Part shown: piece by piece, positions 1-9,248 of the stretch
How the letters are laid out: every line of letters starts with the position of its first letter
How positions within the stretch are numbered: position 1 is the first letter of the stretch
NCBI GenBank assembly: GCA_029547385.1
Contig: JAKPPK010000175.1
Coordinates: 1 to 36,523, forward strand
Reading direction: 5' to 3'
Length of the DNA stretch: 36,523 bases
DNA from: Candidatus Latescibacterota bacterium
GTDB lineage: Bacteria; Latescibacterota; MWCZ01
Made by a program: the position numbers and the translations under genes
The notes under the pieces: generated by a model
What the model was told of the DNA's origin: nothing
The model's database searches: none
Seen by the model: the letters and a program-made list of their open reading frames with translations, nothing else

Positions 1-198
1 CGGGACGTTACCGACAGGGACCGCGCTCTCGCTCAGAAGTGCGTTGATTGTCCGGTATGCAGCCACGCGAGAAAAAAGCAGCGAGGCATCGCATTCTGGT
101 TCGTCAAACACGTCGAAGGCGGAATCTGCCCCTCGTGCAGAGCCTATGAACGCGTATACGGCCGCAAAGCGTACGAACCGGTTCCGCCGGGCGAGTGA
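1..198 (+). CDS. C-terminal 65 residues of a cysteine-rich (zinc-ribbon or Fe-S-like) protein, truncated by window edge
   Basis: Frame 1 is open from the first base to a TGA at 196-198. The ORF track misses it because its start lies outside the window. The translated tail carries CVDCPVC followed about 20 residues later by CPSC, then a basic, aromatic end (RAYERVYGRKAYEPV). Five cysteines in CxxCxxC...CxxC spacing are typical of metal-binding knuckles (zinc ribbon or iron-sulfur), but I do not recognise the family and cannot say which metal. It converges on the next gene (minus strand, ending at 235) with about 36 bases between. The composition (KKQRGIAFWFVKHVEGG) reads like a real conserved domain and not a shadow. 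The overlapping track ORF at 44-448 is in another frame and looks non-coding. Confidence 0.75.
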   Translation, partial: RDVTDRDRALAQKCVDCPVCSHARKKQRGIAFWFVKHVEGGICPSCRAYERVYGRKAYEPVPPGE

Positions 199-234
199 TC
201 CCGACAGACCGTGGTCAGGTCACGCCGGGAGCCG

Positions 235-1791
235 TCATCCCGCACCGGCACATGAGATCGGGAATGTTTTCTCCAGTGGAGCCTCCCGTCGCTCTCCGGG
301 CTGGATTATCACGTGTCGCGGAGTGGCGTCAGGCCTTGAGCCATCTACCCACGTGACAGTACGGGCAACCTCTCCCCTATTGAACCATTCCACTCCGGCG
401 TGGCCCGCCGAGTTGACCAGGGATGCAACTCCATCAGGCAGTCCGTAAGGGTAAATCACCAGCGGCTGTTCAGCAGAAAACACCCTGGACGATCCGATCA
501 CCAGAGGTCCCCAGACTGAGTTCACATGTCCGAACCGATCGGCTCTCCCGTGCCCGGAAGCGACCGCGCCGACGGTGTTCCCTCCGCACCCATGGTCGCG
601 CCCGTCGTGGAGTTTCTCCAATGCGAGCCGCAGCCGTTCACCCGCTAGGAACATCGCTCTCGCGGCGTATCGTTCTTCGCCAGTGATCTGCCACGCGAGA
701 GCCCACGCGGCGCCTGTCGGTTCGGTGACTTCCTGCCCTTCTTCGTCTGCCCACCTGACCTGGTCAAACCTGTGTCCGATGCGTTTGTTCAGCAGCATCG
801 ACTTCCCTTTGCGGGTTTCCTTGGAGTCCGTCCAATCTTCGCGCAGAACGATTCCTGCTTTGTCGTAGCGTGGGGGTTCTCCGAGCGACGCAATAATGGT
901 TTCGTCGAGGCTTCTGTCTCCTGTTACCCGACGGTATTTTGCGACAAGAGACGCGGCAACCGAGTTCCGGGGATCTGCCAGAACCGGCACGAGACCGGCC
1001 ATGACGACTCGCGAAGCCTCCGCGTAGGTGGGCTTTTCTGTGAGGTAGAAAAGATCCATGAGCCAGTCTGCAAGCCCTGACGCCACCACAAGTTCCAGGC
1101 GCAGTTGCAGATTTCCTGTAGCCTGATGGACGATCCTGTCGTTGTACAGGTCCTCGGCGCTCTGAAGAAATCGCACGCGGGGAAGAGGTGTTTCCAGCAG
1201 TGCCGCAGCCCACTTATCGGCGTAATCACAGCAAAACGCGAGATAGCGTTCCTTTCCTGTGACCGCGTATGTTGCCAGCGCGATGATCGCGGGTCGAACA
1301 GAATCCGGTTCCTCGTAATCGTCAGGGGGAGTGGTTTTGACCACCCGCGTACCGATGCGCCAGCTCTTCATGCAGTGGGCTTTCCAGTCGTACCAGGCTG
1401 GAATCTCAGGCACCCAGTTTCCCACGTGCTCGGCAGCATCTTCCAGCATATGGGCGGTCAGCGGGTCAGCCGGCACAAGCGTCCGGAACCGTGCGATGAA
1501 ATGCGTAAACGGCTCGGTGGCGTGGTGAACCTCGCCTTCGGGGTAATACCCGTGCAGGAGATTATCCTTCGTCCAATCCGCAAATCCGTCGCGGAGCCAC
1601 ACCAGAAAGTCGCGAATGCGGGCATCCCGCGTGGTGAAGTAAAACGCGTCCCACGAGGCCGTGAAACTCCCTTCGTCGTGGATGCCGTGGTACGGGATTT
1701 CAAGGTTCCTCGCGATGGAAGACGAAATCCAGCGTTCCAGAACACGTCGGGCGCTGGTCTGGGCCTTTGCCCATTCAGGAGTCTGTGGCAT
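235..1791 (-). CDS. Hypothetical protein, probably an alpha/alpha-toroid (six-hairpin-like) carbohydrate-active protein
   Basis: The protein has 518 residues from the preferred start. The listed ORF opens 25 codons earlier, but the ATG at 1791 has an AAGGGA Shine-Dalgarno seven bases upstream, and the upstream codons look non-coding. There is no signal peptide or membrane segment, so it is probably cytoplasmic. The chain is mostly helical with repeated aromatic and acidic helix-loop segments (GSFTASWDAFYF, HGYYPEGEVHH, PEIPAWYDWKAH). This is the texture of alpha/alpha-barrel glycoside hydrolases, lyases and epimerases; the fold assignment is inference. I recognise no catalytic signature and cannot name a substrate. 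It is divergent from the lipoprotein gene that starts at 1944, so the two may be co-regulated from the 1792-1943 interval. The surrounding sugar-enzyme-like genes support a role in carbohydrate metabolism, but nothing more specific can be claimed. Confidence 0.7.
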   Translation of the reverse strand: MPQTPEWAKAQTSARRVLERWISSSIARNLEIPYHGIHDEGSFTASWDAFYFTTRDARIRDFLVWLRDGFADWTKDNLLHGYYPEGEVHHATEPFTHFIARFRTLVPADPLTAHMLEDAAEHVGNWVPEIPAWYDWKAHCMKSWRIGTRVVKTTPPDDYEEPDSVRPAIIALATYAVTGKERYLAFCCDYADKWAAALLETPLPRVRFLQSAEDLYNDRIVHQATGNLQLRLELVVASGLADWLMDLFYLTEKPTYAEASRVVMAGLVPVLADPRNSVAASLVAKYRRVTGDRSLDETIIASLGEPPRYDKAGIVLREDWTDSKETRKGKSMLLNKRIGHRFDQVRWADEEGQEVTEPTGAAWALAWQITGEERYAARAMFLAGERLRLALEKLHDGRDHGCGGNTVGAVASGHGRADRFGHVNSVWGPLVIGSSRVFSAEQPLVIYPYGLPDGVASLVNSAGHAGVEWFNRGEVARTVTWVDGSRPDATPRHVIIQPGERREAPLEKTFPISCAGAG

Positions 1792-1879
1792 AGAGATTTC
1801 CCTTCGCAGGATGCGGTACCCGGCGTGCGTCCCAAAGTTCGGGACGCTGTTTGACATAAGCGGCAAGTTCGCGGCCGCG

Positions 1880-1909
1880 TTGGACGGAAGAGCCGTTCCG
1901 TTGTATGGT
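1880..1909 (+). promoter_or_regulatory. Candidate sigma70-type promoter for the lipoprotein gene
   Basis: TTGGAC (1880-1885) and TATGGT (1904-1909) are separated by 18 bases, about 35 bases before the GTG start at 1944. A second -10-like element, CATAAT, lies at 1915-1920. The match is moderate and was made by eye only. Confidence 0.3.
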
Positions 1910-1943
1910 TAATGCATAATCTCATTTGCCGCAAGAGGTGGTC

Positions 1944-3788
1944 GTGAAATCGCTTAGTCGCGTTGTTCCTTACCTGCTGTTTCCCGCCGTTGTTCTTTTT
2001 TCCTGCGCACCGCAACCGGCTGTGTTGACAGCCGGCCAGCAACCCCCGGTGGCTCCGGCACCAAGAACATACTCGTATGCTCCCGATCCATACCCCGAGC
2101 GCGTGAAGACACTCGTGTTCACGACGATTGCACCGGAATTCCTTGCTGACAGCGCTGGGTATTTCGCAAGGAACGGGATCGACGGGTTCATGGTCGCCGA
2201 CATCATGCACAGCTGGGATAGCGACATTTGGAAACAACCGACAACGTTCACGCCCGATGAGCCCGCGGGCCGTGTGGTCGGAGAGGGTAACCCGTTGTTC
2301 CAGATCTGCAAGCGCATGAACGAGCAGTGCAGAGCGGCGGGAATGAATTCCAACAGCATCAAGGTTGCGTTCTATCGTCCTCTACCCGACTGGTTCGATG
2401 ACGCGGCATGGGACAGCCTCTGCGAGAACTTCCGTCAGTGCGCAATCTTCGCGCGAGACGCCGGTTTCGCCGGAGTGGCTCTGGATATCGAGTACATCTA
2501 TCCCACATACGAACTGACTTATGAGGCATACCTTCGGGAAGGATACCCTCGCGATCGATTGCCGGACCAGGCGCATCAACGGGGATACGAAATCATGTCA
2601 GCGATGATTTCGGAATTCCCTGACATGGTGAACTGGCATCTGCCGGAAACGGTGTGGACGTACGGCCCGCTGGGTGTCCAGCTTTTTGCCGGCATGGTAG
2701 ATGCTTTGGCGGAGGTTGACGCACCGGGGGGCATCCACATGTGTGTCGAGAACATGTATGACGTTACCGACCCGGAGCGGATACTGAACAACACTTTGTC
2801 CATTGATCTGGCGGTTCGGAAAGCGTTGAACCAGTCGAGAGACAAACGCGCGTTCGAATACTGGATGCGACGCGGCTCGATCGCAACGGGAATGTGGCCG
2901 CTCGGGTACTACAGGATGGTCATGGATGCGTCCGGGCGGTTCATGGGTTACTCAGGCAAAACGGAGACCTTCGGAGATCGGATCGTGGGATCGTACGCCG
3001 ACAAGAGCGCCAATTTCCCGCCGGAGGAATTCCGCAGGCAGTACGCGGCTGTGCGACAGTTAAGCCGTGAGTACGCGTGGATTTACGGGCATGGGCCGGT
3101 TCTGTGGCAGATGAGCGAGACCGCAATGAGAAGGTACCACGCAGCATACAATGATACTCTGCCGACGGATGTCAACCTCGAGGCGTACCTGGCAGTTCTG
3201 CGGGAGAAACCCGTGATCACCGACTCGGCGTTCGCCACGCGCGCCGAGCTCGTGCGGAATCGCTTCCCTGTGGTGTTCCCCGGGACTCCGCCGCGATTAT
3301 GGCATATTGGACCTTTCCCCTGCCGGAAGAACGAATTTTCGGTTGTGTACCCTCCTGAACGAGGCGTTGATCTGGCCGCCGTGTATTCGGAGTACGATGG
3401 GTACGACGCGCCGGGAGGAGACCTGCGGTGGAAACGAGTGGATCTGGACGCGACGGGATTCGTTGATCTGAAGGAAATCGTGAGCGGGCAGGACAGCGTG
3501 CTCGCGTACAGCGTCGCGTGGGTGGACGTCCCGACGTTGACCCGCGCAGAGTTGCGGGTCGGGAGCAACGACTATGTTGCGGTGTTTGTGAACGGAAGGG
3601 AGGTGCTCCGGTCGACCCGCGGGCGGGTCGCACTGCGCGACGAAAACGTCATCCCCGTCCAACTTACTCCCGGTTGGAGCGAGATCATGGTCAAGTGTGG
3701 TAACGTCCGGAGGGCCTGGGGCTTCTACCTTCGCGTAACCGACGAAAACGGCAATGAGGTCCCGGGTTTGCGATGGGTGGAGCCGTAG
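1944..3788 (+). CDS. Exported lipoprotein, putative glycan-active enzyme with C-terminal beta-sandwich
   Basis: The protein has 614 residues from a GTG at 1944, preceded five bases upstream by AGAGG. The ORF track begins at a TTG six codons earlier, without a better ribosome site. The N-terminus is a clear lipoprotein signal (hydrophobic run, then lipobox LFSC with the Cys at about residue 21), so the product is probably anchored to the outer or inner membrane. The first part of the mature protein (PERVKTLVFTTIAPEFLADSAGYFARNGIDGFMVADI, later DAGFAGVALDIEYIYPTYE) reads like a TIM-barrel hydrolase with alternating strands and acidic strand ends. The last about 130 residues (ELRVGSNDYVAVFVNGREVLR) resemble a galactose-binding-like or PA14-like beta-sandwich found appended to glycoside hydrolases. 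I cannot assign a family or substrate. It is divergent from the toroid-like gene and converges with the AAC(3)-like gene, with about 20 bases between stops. Confidence 0.75.
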   Translation: MKSLSRVVPYLLFPAVVLFSCAPQPAVLTAGQQPPVAPAPRTYSYAPDPYPERVKTLVFTTIAPEFLADSAGYFARNGIDGFMVADIMHSWDSDIWKQPTTFTPDEPAGRVVGEGNPLFQICKRMNEQCRAAGMNSNSIKVAFYRPLPDWFDDAAWDSLCENFRQCAIFARDAGFAGVALDIEYIYPTYELTYEAYLREGYPRDRLPDQAHQRGYEIMSAMISEFPDMVNWHLPETVWTYGPLGVQLFAGMVDALAEVDAPGGIHMCVENMYDVTDPERILNNTLSIDLAVRKALNQSRDKRAFEYWMRRGSIATGMWPLGYYRMVMDASGRFMGYSGKTETFGDRIVGSYADKSANFPPEEFRRQYAAVRQLSREYAWIYGHGPVLWQMSETAMRRYHAAYNDTLPTDVNLEAYLAVLREKPVITDSAFATRAELVRNRFPVVFPGTPPRLWHIGPFPCRKNEFSVVYPPERGVDLAAVYSEYDGYDAPGGDLRWKRVDLDATGFVDLKEIVSGQDSVLAYSVAWVDVPTLTRAELRVGSNDYVAVFVNGREVLRSTRGRVALRDENVIPVQLTPGWSEIMVKCGNVRRAWGFYLRVTDENGNEVPGLRWVEP

Positions 3789-3809
3789 CGCCGGAACGCA
3801 TCGAATCAT

Positions 3810-4778
3810 TTATCCGACAGGAACCAGTTCCCCACCCGCAAGTTTCGCATCCAGTATCTCGGCGCAGACGCGGTAAAGGATGCGGGTGTCCGCCAGTCGC
3901 ACCTCCGCATTTCCTATCTTCCCGTGTGTCTGCCCGCCTGCCGCATCAAGAGGTGCTTCAATGTTCATGAAGTGCCCGAGGTATTCGTGGGGAACTTTGA
4001 CGCCCTTCGCTCTCACTGCAGCTTCTTCGGCGACGTGAATTGTGGAGTTGTTGCCGTGGTTTATTCCCAGAAGAAGGATTTTTCCCCCGATTTCCTTCAT
4101 CCGGTATAAGGGATGGTCTTCGAACACCCTCGGCGAGTAGTTGTCGTGCCCTTTGAGGACGAAATCCGTCATGGAGCCCCACGCTGCGAACGATCCTGAA
4201 TAATGCTGACTCCTGCGCACATCGGGTTGTTTCCTGAACGTCTCAGGGATGATGCCGACCGTTCCGGCGATGCACCACGGGTGCAATTGATCCGGTGGCA
4301 ACGGTCGACCGTGCTTCACGATGTGCACGAACTCGTCGTCCGGCAGGGGAAAAATCTGGGGGGAAATCTCCCAGTTTTTCCAGTGAGTGAACACACCTTC
4401 GTCATGGAAGCGTTTCCAGAGGGCCGCAGGCGTATCGAACGGAACAATTTGAAAGCCCGCATCCAACCAGATCTGCCGAACGGTGTCGTAAAGTTCCGCT
4501 ACTGTGCCATGAAAGCCATCCTTGCCCTGAGCCACACAGCGGGCGACGAGAGCTTCGGCGAAGAATTCGATACGGCTTGTGAAGGTAGGCATGACCACGG
4601 TCCCTTCAGGCGTGATAATCTCTTTGAGCGCCGCAATCACGGTTTCGGCACCGCCTTCCACCCTGCCGAACCGGCTAAGGGAGCTGTGGACGACAACATG
4701 CTGGCCTCTCGAAAGACCAACTGAGCGCAAACCGGTGACCAAATCGTTTTTCGTCACGACAGGGATTTCTGTTTCCAT
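3810..4778 (-). CDS. AAC(3)-family N-acetyltransferase
   Basis: The 322-residue product belongs to the aminoglycoside 3-N-acetyltransferase (AAC(3)/YokD) superfamily, which moves the acetyl group of acetyl-CoA onto an amine. Visible family features are the N-terminal HSSLSRFGRVEGGAETVI segment, the following GTVVMPTFT strand, and a C-terminal block matching the usual SPL.R....G.vLLLG...ntt.H.AE pattern (DHPLYRMKEIGGKILLLGINHGNNSTIHVAEEAA). The start at 4778 has GAGGGA six bases upstream. It is longer than typical AAC(3) enzymes (about 260-290 aa), with an insertion in the middle. It lies 18 bases downstream of the GH42-like hydrolase gene on the same strand, so the two are probably one transcript. 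This context argues for an amino-sugar or other natural amine as substrate and against drug resistance, but the sequence cannot show the acceptor. Confidence 0.85.
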   Translation of the reverse strand: METEIPVVTKNDLVTGLRSVGLSRGQHVVVHSSLSRFGRVEGGAETVIAALKEIITPEGTVVMPTFTSRIEFFAEALVARCVAQGKDGFHGTVAELYDTVRQIWLDAGFQIVPFDTPAALWKRFHDEGVFTHWKNWEISPQIFPLPDDEFVHIVKHGRPLPPDQLHPWCIAGTVGIIPETFRKQPDVRRSQHYSGSFAAWGSMTDFVLKGHDNYSPRVFEDHPLYRMKEIGGKILLLGINHGNNSTIHVAEEAAVRAKGVKVPHEYLGHFMNIEAPLDAAGGQTHGKIGNAEVRLADTRILYRVCAEILDAKLAGGELVPVG

Positions 4779-4796
4779 CCGTGTTCCCTCAGGAAT

Positions 4797-7142
4797 TCAG
4801 CGTGTAGGGTGGTTATCGAAAGTGAGGTGTACCAACGCGTAAACACCGAGTTCAGGCACACTGAACATCACTCGATCAGCCTTGACGCACGCGTCGACGA
4901 TCTCCACTTCTTTGCCAGGCCGAGCGCAGCGGGCATCTCGAAGAACAAGTCCGTGTCCGACCGGAAGCGAAATAGCGACGTCCCGCATGATCTCTGTGGA
5001 CCTTGCTCCCGCGGGCAAGGTCAGATCGACGTTGTAATTGAGCAGATGGACACTCAGCTCACGGCGGCGTCCGCTGACCTTCGAATACGGAACCACCCTC
5101 AGACCATTGCACGCGTGGGGATCGGCAACCTGGAAATTCGACCATCCCGGAATGCGCGCTCCAATAGCTCCGGGATCAACGAATCGTTCGATTTTGACTG
5201 CATAGTCTCCGGCGTTAATCAGCGGCCATTTTGTGACGGACCAGTTAAGATATCGCCAGATGTTTGTAACGAATTCCAGAGCGTCCTCTCGCGAAATCTG
5301 TCCCGGTGGGAGCACATCATTCAAACGGTTGTAACGTATCAGGTTCTCTCCAGATGTCCCGGCGAGAAATCCCGATCTCGGTGCCCCGAATTCGTCGGTG
5401 GTGCCGAGGGCTCCGCAACCGAAAAGAATCCCGCCGCCATTGACGTATTCTTCAAAAGCTGCAGTCGCTTCGTCGCTCAAAGCCGCAAGCTCCGAACACA
5501 CAAGCAGCGAGTAGCTGCGAAGCAGCACTTTGTCGGGAAGCTGGGTATCCACGATGATGTCAAAAGGCACCTGCTGGTCGTTGAGGAACTGAAAGAGGCG
5601 GAACGTGTCGCGAATGTGCGTATTTCCCCCCAGACGGTACGTCTGGAATGAAAGGACGAGACCTACCCGCGCGGCCGACACATGTCCCTCAAACCAGTCT
5701 CGATGCTCCGAAAGAAACCGGTTGAAATCTCCTCTCAGATCGGCGAATTCGGGACCGCGCTGAATAAACGCCCCACCATGGGCGACGGCTTCACCATGCG
5801 CGAGGGCGCAGGTACCGTGGTCGCCGGGCAACGCCGCCATTGCGCCGCTTCGGACACCAGCCGCGTGCGCCAGTTTGTACTCAAGGCTGTAGTCAAAATA
5901 GAGGCCTTCAGCGGTTCTGCCCGGATCCCGGTTGTCCTCCCAGAACACAATGTCTGTTGCAGGCGCCCACTCTTCAATATCATGCCCCATGTCTTCTCGG
6001 AAGGCGAGTTCCTGGAAGGTCAGCAACTCTCCCCAGTTGGGTACAACAAGGAAATCCTTTCCGGAGACCTCTTGCCCGTACCCCTTTATCTTTCGCAGGT
6101 TCTCGCGGATGCACGATGCCCAGAAACGTGACGTTTCTGCCCACAGGAGCCGGTCACGCTCGTCGCGGATTCCCCACGAGTCCTCGATGTGTTCCACGCC
6201 CCACGTCTTTCGGCGTTCTTCCGGAGAAATGCGAACATAAACCCAGCTCAGGAATTCGTTACTGCGTCCCCACAGCCAACCGCTCCCTGCCTCCTGAAGC
6301 TTGATTTCCTTCATGTCGTCCGTCTCAAACCACTTGATTTTCTCCTGGGAGGTGAGAGTGTCCCCCACGAACCTGCGAAACAGAGGGTCGTACTTGACCC
6401 AGTCCATCCGGTTTCCGCGCCAGCCGAGGTGGACCTCGTCGTACGTGCTCCAGCCGAAACGCTCATGCAACTGGTCCAGCGTGTGCCTCTTGCTCATCCA
6501 ATCTTTGAACAGCTTCTCGCAGTGCTGGCAGTAGCAGTTGATGTTGTTGTTATCCACGAACACGCCATCGTATCCGGCCAGCGCAATGGTGCGAACGTTG
6601 GCTCGTTGGTAGATATTGAAATGCGGGTTATTCAGGCAGGGCGTGTACTTGTACCACCCGCACGACGTGAAGCCGGGGTGGCGCTTCTCATAGGAGTAAT
6701 GAAGTTGTCCGTCACGTTCCCTGGCCATCCATTCGATGGGGTCTGCTTCCGGCCGCGGACCGATGCCGAGAAAGGCGTAATCATCCCAGTGGTCGTAGAA
6801 CTTCCAGATGCCCTTCCGGCCTTCGTACTTTCCGCCCAGCTTCACGTTACATGTGTACGGAATTACCCACCGGATGCCGATTCCGTGCAGCTCACTTACC
6901 CATTTTCGGGCTAGATTGAGGCGCTCCCGGATTTCGTGAGGGGAACAAAACCTGTCCGGGTCGGTGGGAGTGGCGATGGCAGCACCCGCGGTGTTTGGCA
7001 GCGGCGTTGCCGTGCTGCTGCACTGGTAAAGAACCGGTGGCGCCGGTCTCAGTTCCGCGATGATCGGCTCAATGTCACCCTCGAGCGTGTACGCGCCGTG
7101 ATGCACGTGGGTTATCGGTATATCCATTTGCCTGCGCGGCAT
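4797..7142 (-). CDS. GH42-like / GHL6-type hypothetical glycosyl hydrolase with beta-galactosidase trimerisation-like domain
   Basis: The protein has 781 residues from the ATG at 7142, which has GGAG six bases upstream. The listed ORF adds 61 codons that look non-coding. There is no signal peptide. The N-terminal about 430 residues resemble a TIM barrel of the hypothetical glycosyl hydrolase 6 / beta-galactosidase A-like group: GYDGVFVDNNNINCYCQHCEKLFKDWM shows the strand-end acidic residues and the CxCxxC cluster typical of that group. The middle (DTFRLFQFLNDQQVPFDIIVDTQ, LLVCSELAALSDEATAAFEEYVNGGGILFGCGALG) is a glutamine-amidotransferase-like fold as in the trimerisation domain of GH42 enzymes. 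The end is a beta domain (LSVHLLNYN...LPVGHGLVL). The role is probably glycoside hydrolysis in the cytoplasm; the substrate is unknown. It is first gene of a unit with the AAC(3)-like gene. Confidence 0.8.
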   Translation of the reverse strand: MPRRQMDIPITHVHHGAYTLEGDIEPIIAELRPAPPVLYQCSSTATPLPNTAGAAIATPTDPDRFCSPHEIRERLNLARKWVSELHGIGIRWVIPYTCNVKLGGKYEGRKGIWKFYDHWDDYAFLGIGPRPEADPIEWMARERDGQLHYSYEKRHPGFTSCGWYKYTPCLNNPHFNIYQRANVRTIALAGYDGVFVDNNNINCYCQHCEKLFKDWMSKRHTLDQLHERFGWSTYDEVHLGWRGNRMDWVKYDPLFRRFVGDTLTSQEKIKWFETDDMKEIKLQEAGSGWLWGRSNEFLSWVYVRISPEERRKTWGVEHIEDSWGIRDERDRLLWAETSRFWASCIRENLRKIKGYGQEVSGKDFLVVPNWGELLTFQELAFREDMGHDIEEWAPATDIVFWEDNRDPGRTAEGLYFDYSLEYKLAHAAGVRSGAMAALPGDHGTCALAHGEAVAHGGAFIQRGPEFADLRGDFNRFLSEHRDWFEGHVSAARVGLVLSFQTYRLGGNTHIRDTFRLFQFLNDQQVPFDIIVDTQLPDKVLLRSYSLLVCSELAALSDEATAAFEEYVNGGGILFGCGALGTTDEFGAPRSGFLAGTSGENLIRYNRLNDVLPPGQISREDALEFVTNIWRYLNWSVTKWPLINAGDYAVKIERFVDPGAIGARIPGWSNFQVADPHACNGLRVVPYSKVSGRRRELSVHLLNYNVDLTLPAGARSTEIMRDVAISLPVGHGLVLRDARCARPGKEVEIVDACVKADRVMFSVPELGVYALVHLTFDNHPTR

Positions 7143-7477
7143 TTCCGTCTCCGTCATAGTCGGGTTTGGAGAGAGGTGCTCCAGGTTGTGAGAGTTCGTG
7201 GCGCCGTTTGTGCCCCCTTTTGAGCGGTCGGGACAGGGACGGTTGACGTCCGCGAGTGATGGCGAGGGGGCCTTCGCTGGAAAATGATAGGGATGGTGGG
7301 AGGATTTCCCAAACCGGCTTTCCACGCCTCAGAACCGGTGACATACCAGCGCGTGCACATACTCGGAGGCTTTTCCGGCTTTGATAGCTTGGATAGCGGC
7401 CGGATATTTGTACAACATGGAATCCGCGCGTGGCAGGCACAACTTGTGGAGCTCAATCCCCTACGGGAGGTCAAACC
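7143..7477. other. Divergent intergenic region between the GH42-like gene and ilvD
   Basis: This stretch of 335 bases has no convincing gene. It holds a good minus-strand promoter (7284-7312), listed separately. On the plus strand, towards ilvD, TTGGAT (7389-7394) and TACAAC (7411-7416) are 16 bases apart and could form a weak promoter. The SD GGGAGG sits just before the ilvD ATG. No attenuator peptide rich in branched-chain codons was seen. Confidence 0.5.
7284..7312 (-). promoter_or_regulatory. Candidate promoter for the GH42-like/AAC(3)-like operon
   Basis: On the minus strand TTGGGA (7307-7312) and TATCAT (7284-7289) are separated by exactly 17 bases, giving a 5' UTR of about 135 bases before the ATG at 7142. 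The -10 matches the consensus at five of six positions and the -35 at four of six. Confidence 0.45.
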
Positions 7478-9154
7478 ATGGTACTGAACAAATACAGTCG
7501 GCGCATTACGGAACCGCTTTCGCAGGCGGCTTCTCAGGCGATGTTGTACGCAATCGGGCTCAAGGAGGAAGACCTTTCCAAGCCTCAGGTTGGTATCGCG
7601 AGCATGGGATACGATGGCAATCCCTGCAACATGCATCTTAACAAGCTCGCCGGATACGCGAAGGAATCAGTCTGGGAAAACGGCATGGTCGGGCTTGTGT
7701 TCCACACAATCGGGGTGAGCGATGGGATTGCGATGGGAACCGACGGTATGAATTACTCCCTCCAGTCCCGGGAAATCATCGCCGATTCCATCCAGACGGT
7801 GGTTGCCGCGCACTGGTACGACGCAGTCATTGCCCTTCCGGGATGTGACAAAAACATGCCCGGCTCGATCATCGCGATGTGCAGGCTTAATCGCCCCGCC
7901 CTGATGATTTACGGCGGAACGATAGCTCCGGGATACTGGAATGGTAAGAAGCTCGACATTGTGTCATCATTCGAGAGCTTCGGGCAGTATCTCTCCGGCC
8001 AGATCACCAAAGAGGAACTCAAAAACATCCTTCAGCACGCCTGTCCTGGAGCAGGTGCCTGTGGAGGGATGTATACTGCGAATACCGTGGCCTCAGCGAT
8101 CGAGACGTTGGGGATGACCGTGCCGGGCAGTTCATCGAGACCGGCGGAGAGCCCTGAGAAAACGCAGGAGTGCCGGACAATAGGCGCGACAGTCAGGAAC
8201 CTGATCGAAAAGGATATCAAGCCGAGGGACATCATCACGAGAAAAGCCCTTGAGAATGCGATCACGATGGTCATGGCGCTGGGCGGGTCAACGAATGCCG
8301 TCCTGCATCTTATCGCCATTGCGAAGGCTGCGGGGGTTCCGTTGACGGTAGATGACTTCCAGCGCATAAGCGACAGAACCCCGTACATCGCGGATCTGAA
8401 ACCAAGCGGGAAATACGTGATGGAAGAACTGCATACCGTTGGAGGCGTTCCGGCCGTGCAGAAGCTTCTTCTGAGAGAAGGATATCTCGATGGCAGTTGC
8501 CTGACGGTGACCGGAAAGACGCTCGCTGAGAATCTCGCCGAGGCAGACGATCTCAAACCGGGGCAGACGGTTATCATGCCTTTGAGTAACCCGATAAAGA
8601 AGACCGGGCACATACAGATTCTCTACGGCAACCTTGCCCCCGGAAGTGCGGTCGCAAAGATAACCGGCAAAGAGGGCGAAGTGTTCAGCGGCCCGGCAAA
8701 AGTGTACGACGGAGAGGAAGAGACTCTCCGTGCTCTGGAAAGGGACGAGGTCAAACCGGGCGACGTCGTGGTTATCCGTTACGAAGGGCCGAAAGGCGGA
8801 CCCGGTATGAGCGAAATGCTCACCGTTACCGCCACGATCATGGGAAAGGGTCTCGGAAGCAGCGTAGCTCTCATCACCGACGGGCGCTTCTCCGGTGGGA
8901 CGCACGGGTTCGTCGTGGGGCATGTGACACCGGAAGCACAGGACGGCGGACCTATCGCGCTGGTTCGGACCGGTGACAAAATCACCATTGACGCACGTTC
9001 GAGGCAGCTCATCGTGCACATCTCCGATGATGAGATGAATGCTCGTAGGAACGCCTGGGTTGCCCCGCCTTACAAGGCAACCAATGGCACACTGCGCAAA
9101 TTCATCGAAAACGTTTCGCCCGCATCAGAAGGCTGCGTGACGGATCAGTTCTGA
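7478..9154 (+). CDS. ilvD: Dihydroxy-acid dehydratase
   Basis: IlvD dehydrates 2,3-dihydroxy-isovalerate and 2,3-dihydroxy-3-methylvalerate to the 2-keto acids in valine, isoleucine, leucine and pantothenate synthesis, in the cytoplasm. The product has 558 residues, normal for the family. Family signatures are clear: [38 protein letters not shown] and [19 protein letters not shown]. Three cysteines (in PCNM, GCDK and ACGG) are positioned as Fe-S ligands, as in [2Fe-2S] IlvD enzymes. I chose the ATG at 7478 because GGGAGG lies seven bases upstream and [14 protein letters not shown] matches where the family begins; the listed 7430 start adds 16 non-homologous residues. It is a single gene with no other ilv or leu gene beside it. 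Related sugar-acid dehydratases share the family, but the match here is IlvD-like throughout. Confidence 0.95.
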   Translation: MVLNKYSRRITEPLSQAASQAMLYAIGLKEEDLSKPQVGIASMGYDGNPCNMHLNKLAGYAKESVWENGMVGLVFHTIGVSDGIAMGTDGMNYSLQSREIIADSIQTVVAAHWYDAVIALPGCDKNMPGSIIAMCRLNRPALMIYGGTIAPGYWNGKKLDIVSSFESFGQYLSGQITKEELKNILQHACPGAGACGGMYTANTVASAIETLGMTVPGSSSRPAESPEKTQECRTIGATVRNLIEKDIKPRDIITRKALENAITMVMALGGSTNAVLHLIAIAKAAGVPLTVDDFQRISDRTPYIADLKPSGKYVMEELHTVGGVPAVQKLLLREGYLDGSCLTVTGKTLAENLAEADDLKPGQTVIMPLSNPIKKTGHIQILYGNLAPGSAVAKITGKEGEVFSGPAKVYDGEEETLRALERDEVKPGDVVVIRYEGPKGGPGMSEMLTVTATIMGKGLGSSVALITDGRFSGGTHGFVVGHVTPEAQDGGPIALVRTGDKITIDARSRQLIVHISDDEMNARRNAWVAPPYKATNGTLRKFIENVSPASEGCVTDQF

Positions 9155-9248
9155 GAGCAGGACTTGACCGGGCGTATCCCGGCGCAAGACGCACAGGAGG
9201 ACGATTCACGTCAGAGTGTCCGGGCGACGTGTTCCAAACCGCGCACTG

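Noticed and set aside
44-448. Plus-strand ORF of 134 aa at the left edge
   Set aside because: It runs across the real C-terminal fragment in frame 1 (1-198) and the antisense of the 518-aa gene; its composition is Ser/Arg/Pro-rich and non-protein-like.
3810-4778. Aminoglycoside resistance gene
   Set aside because: The fold is AAC(3)-like, but the neighbour is a glycosyl hydrolase, the length and insertion differ from resistance enzymes, and no mobile element is near.
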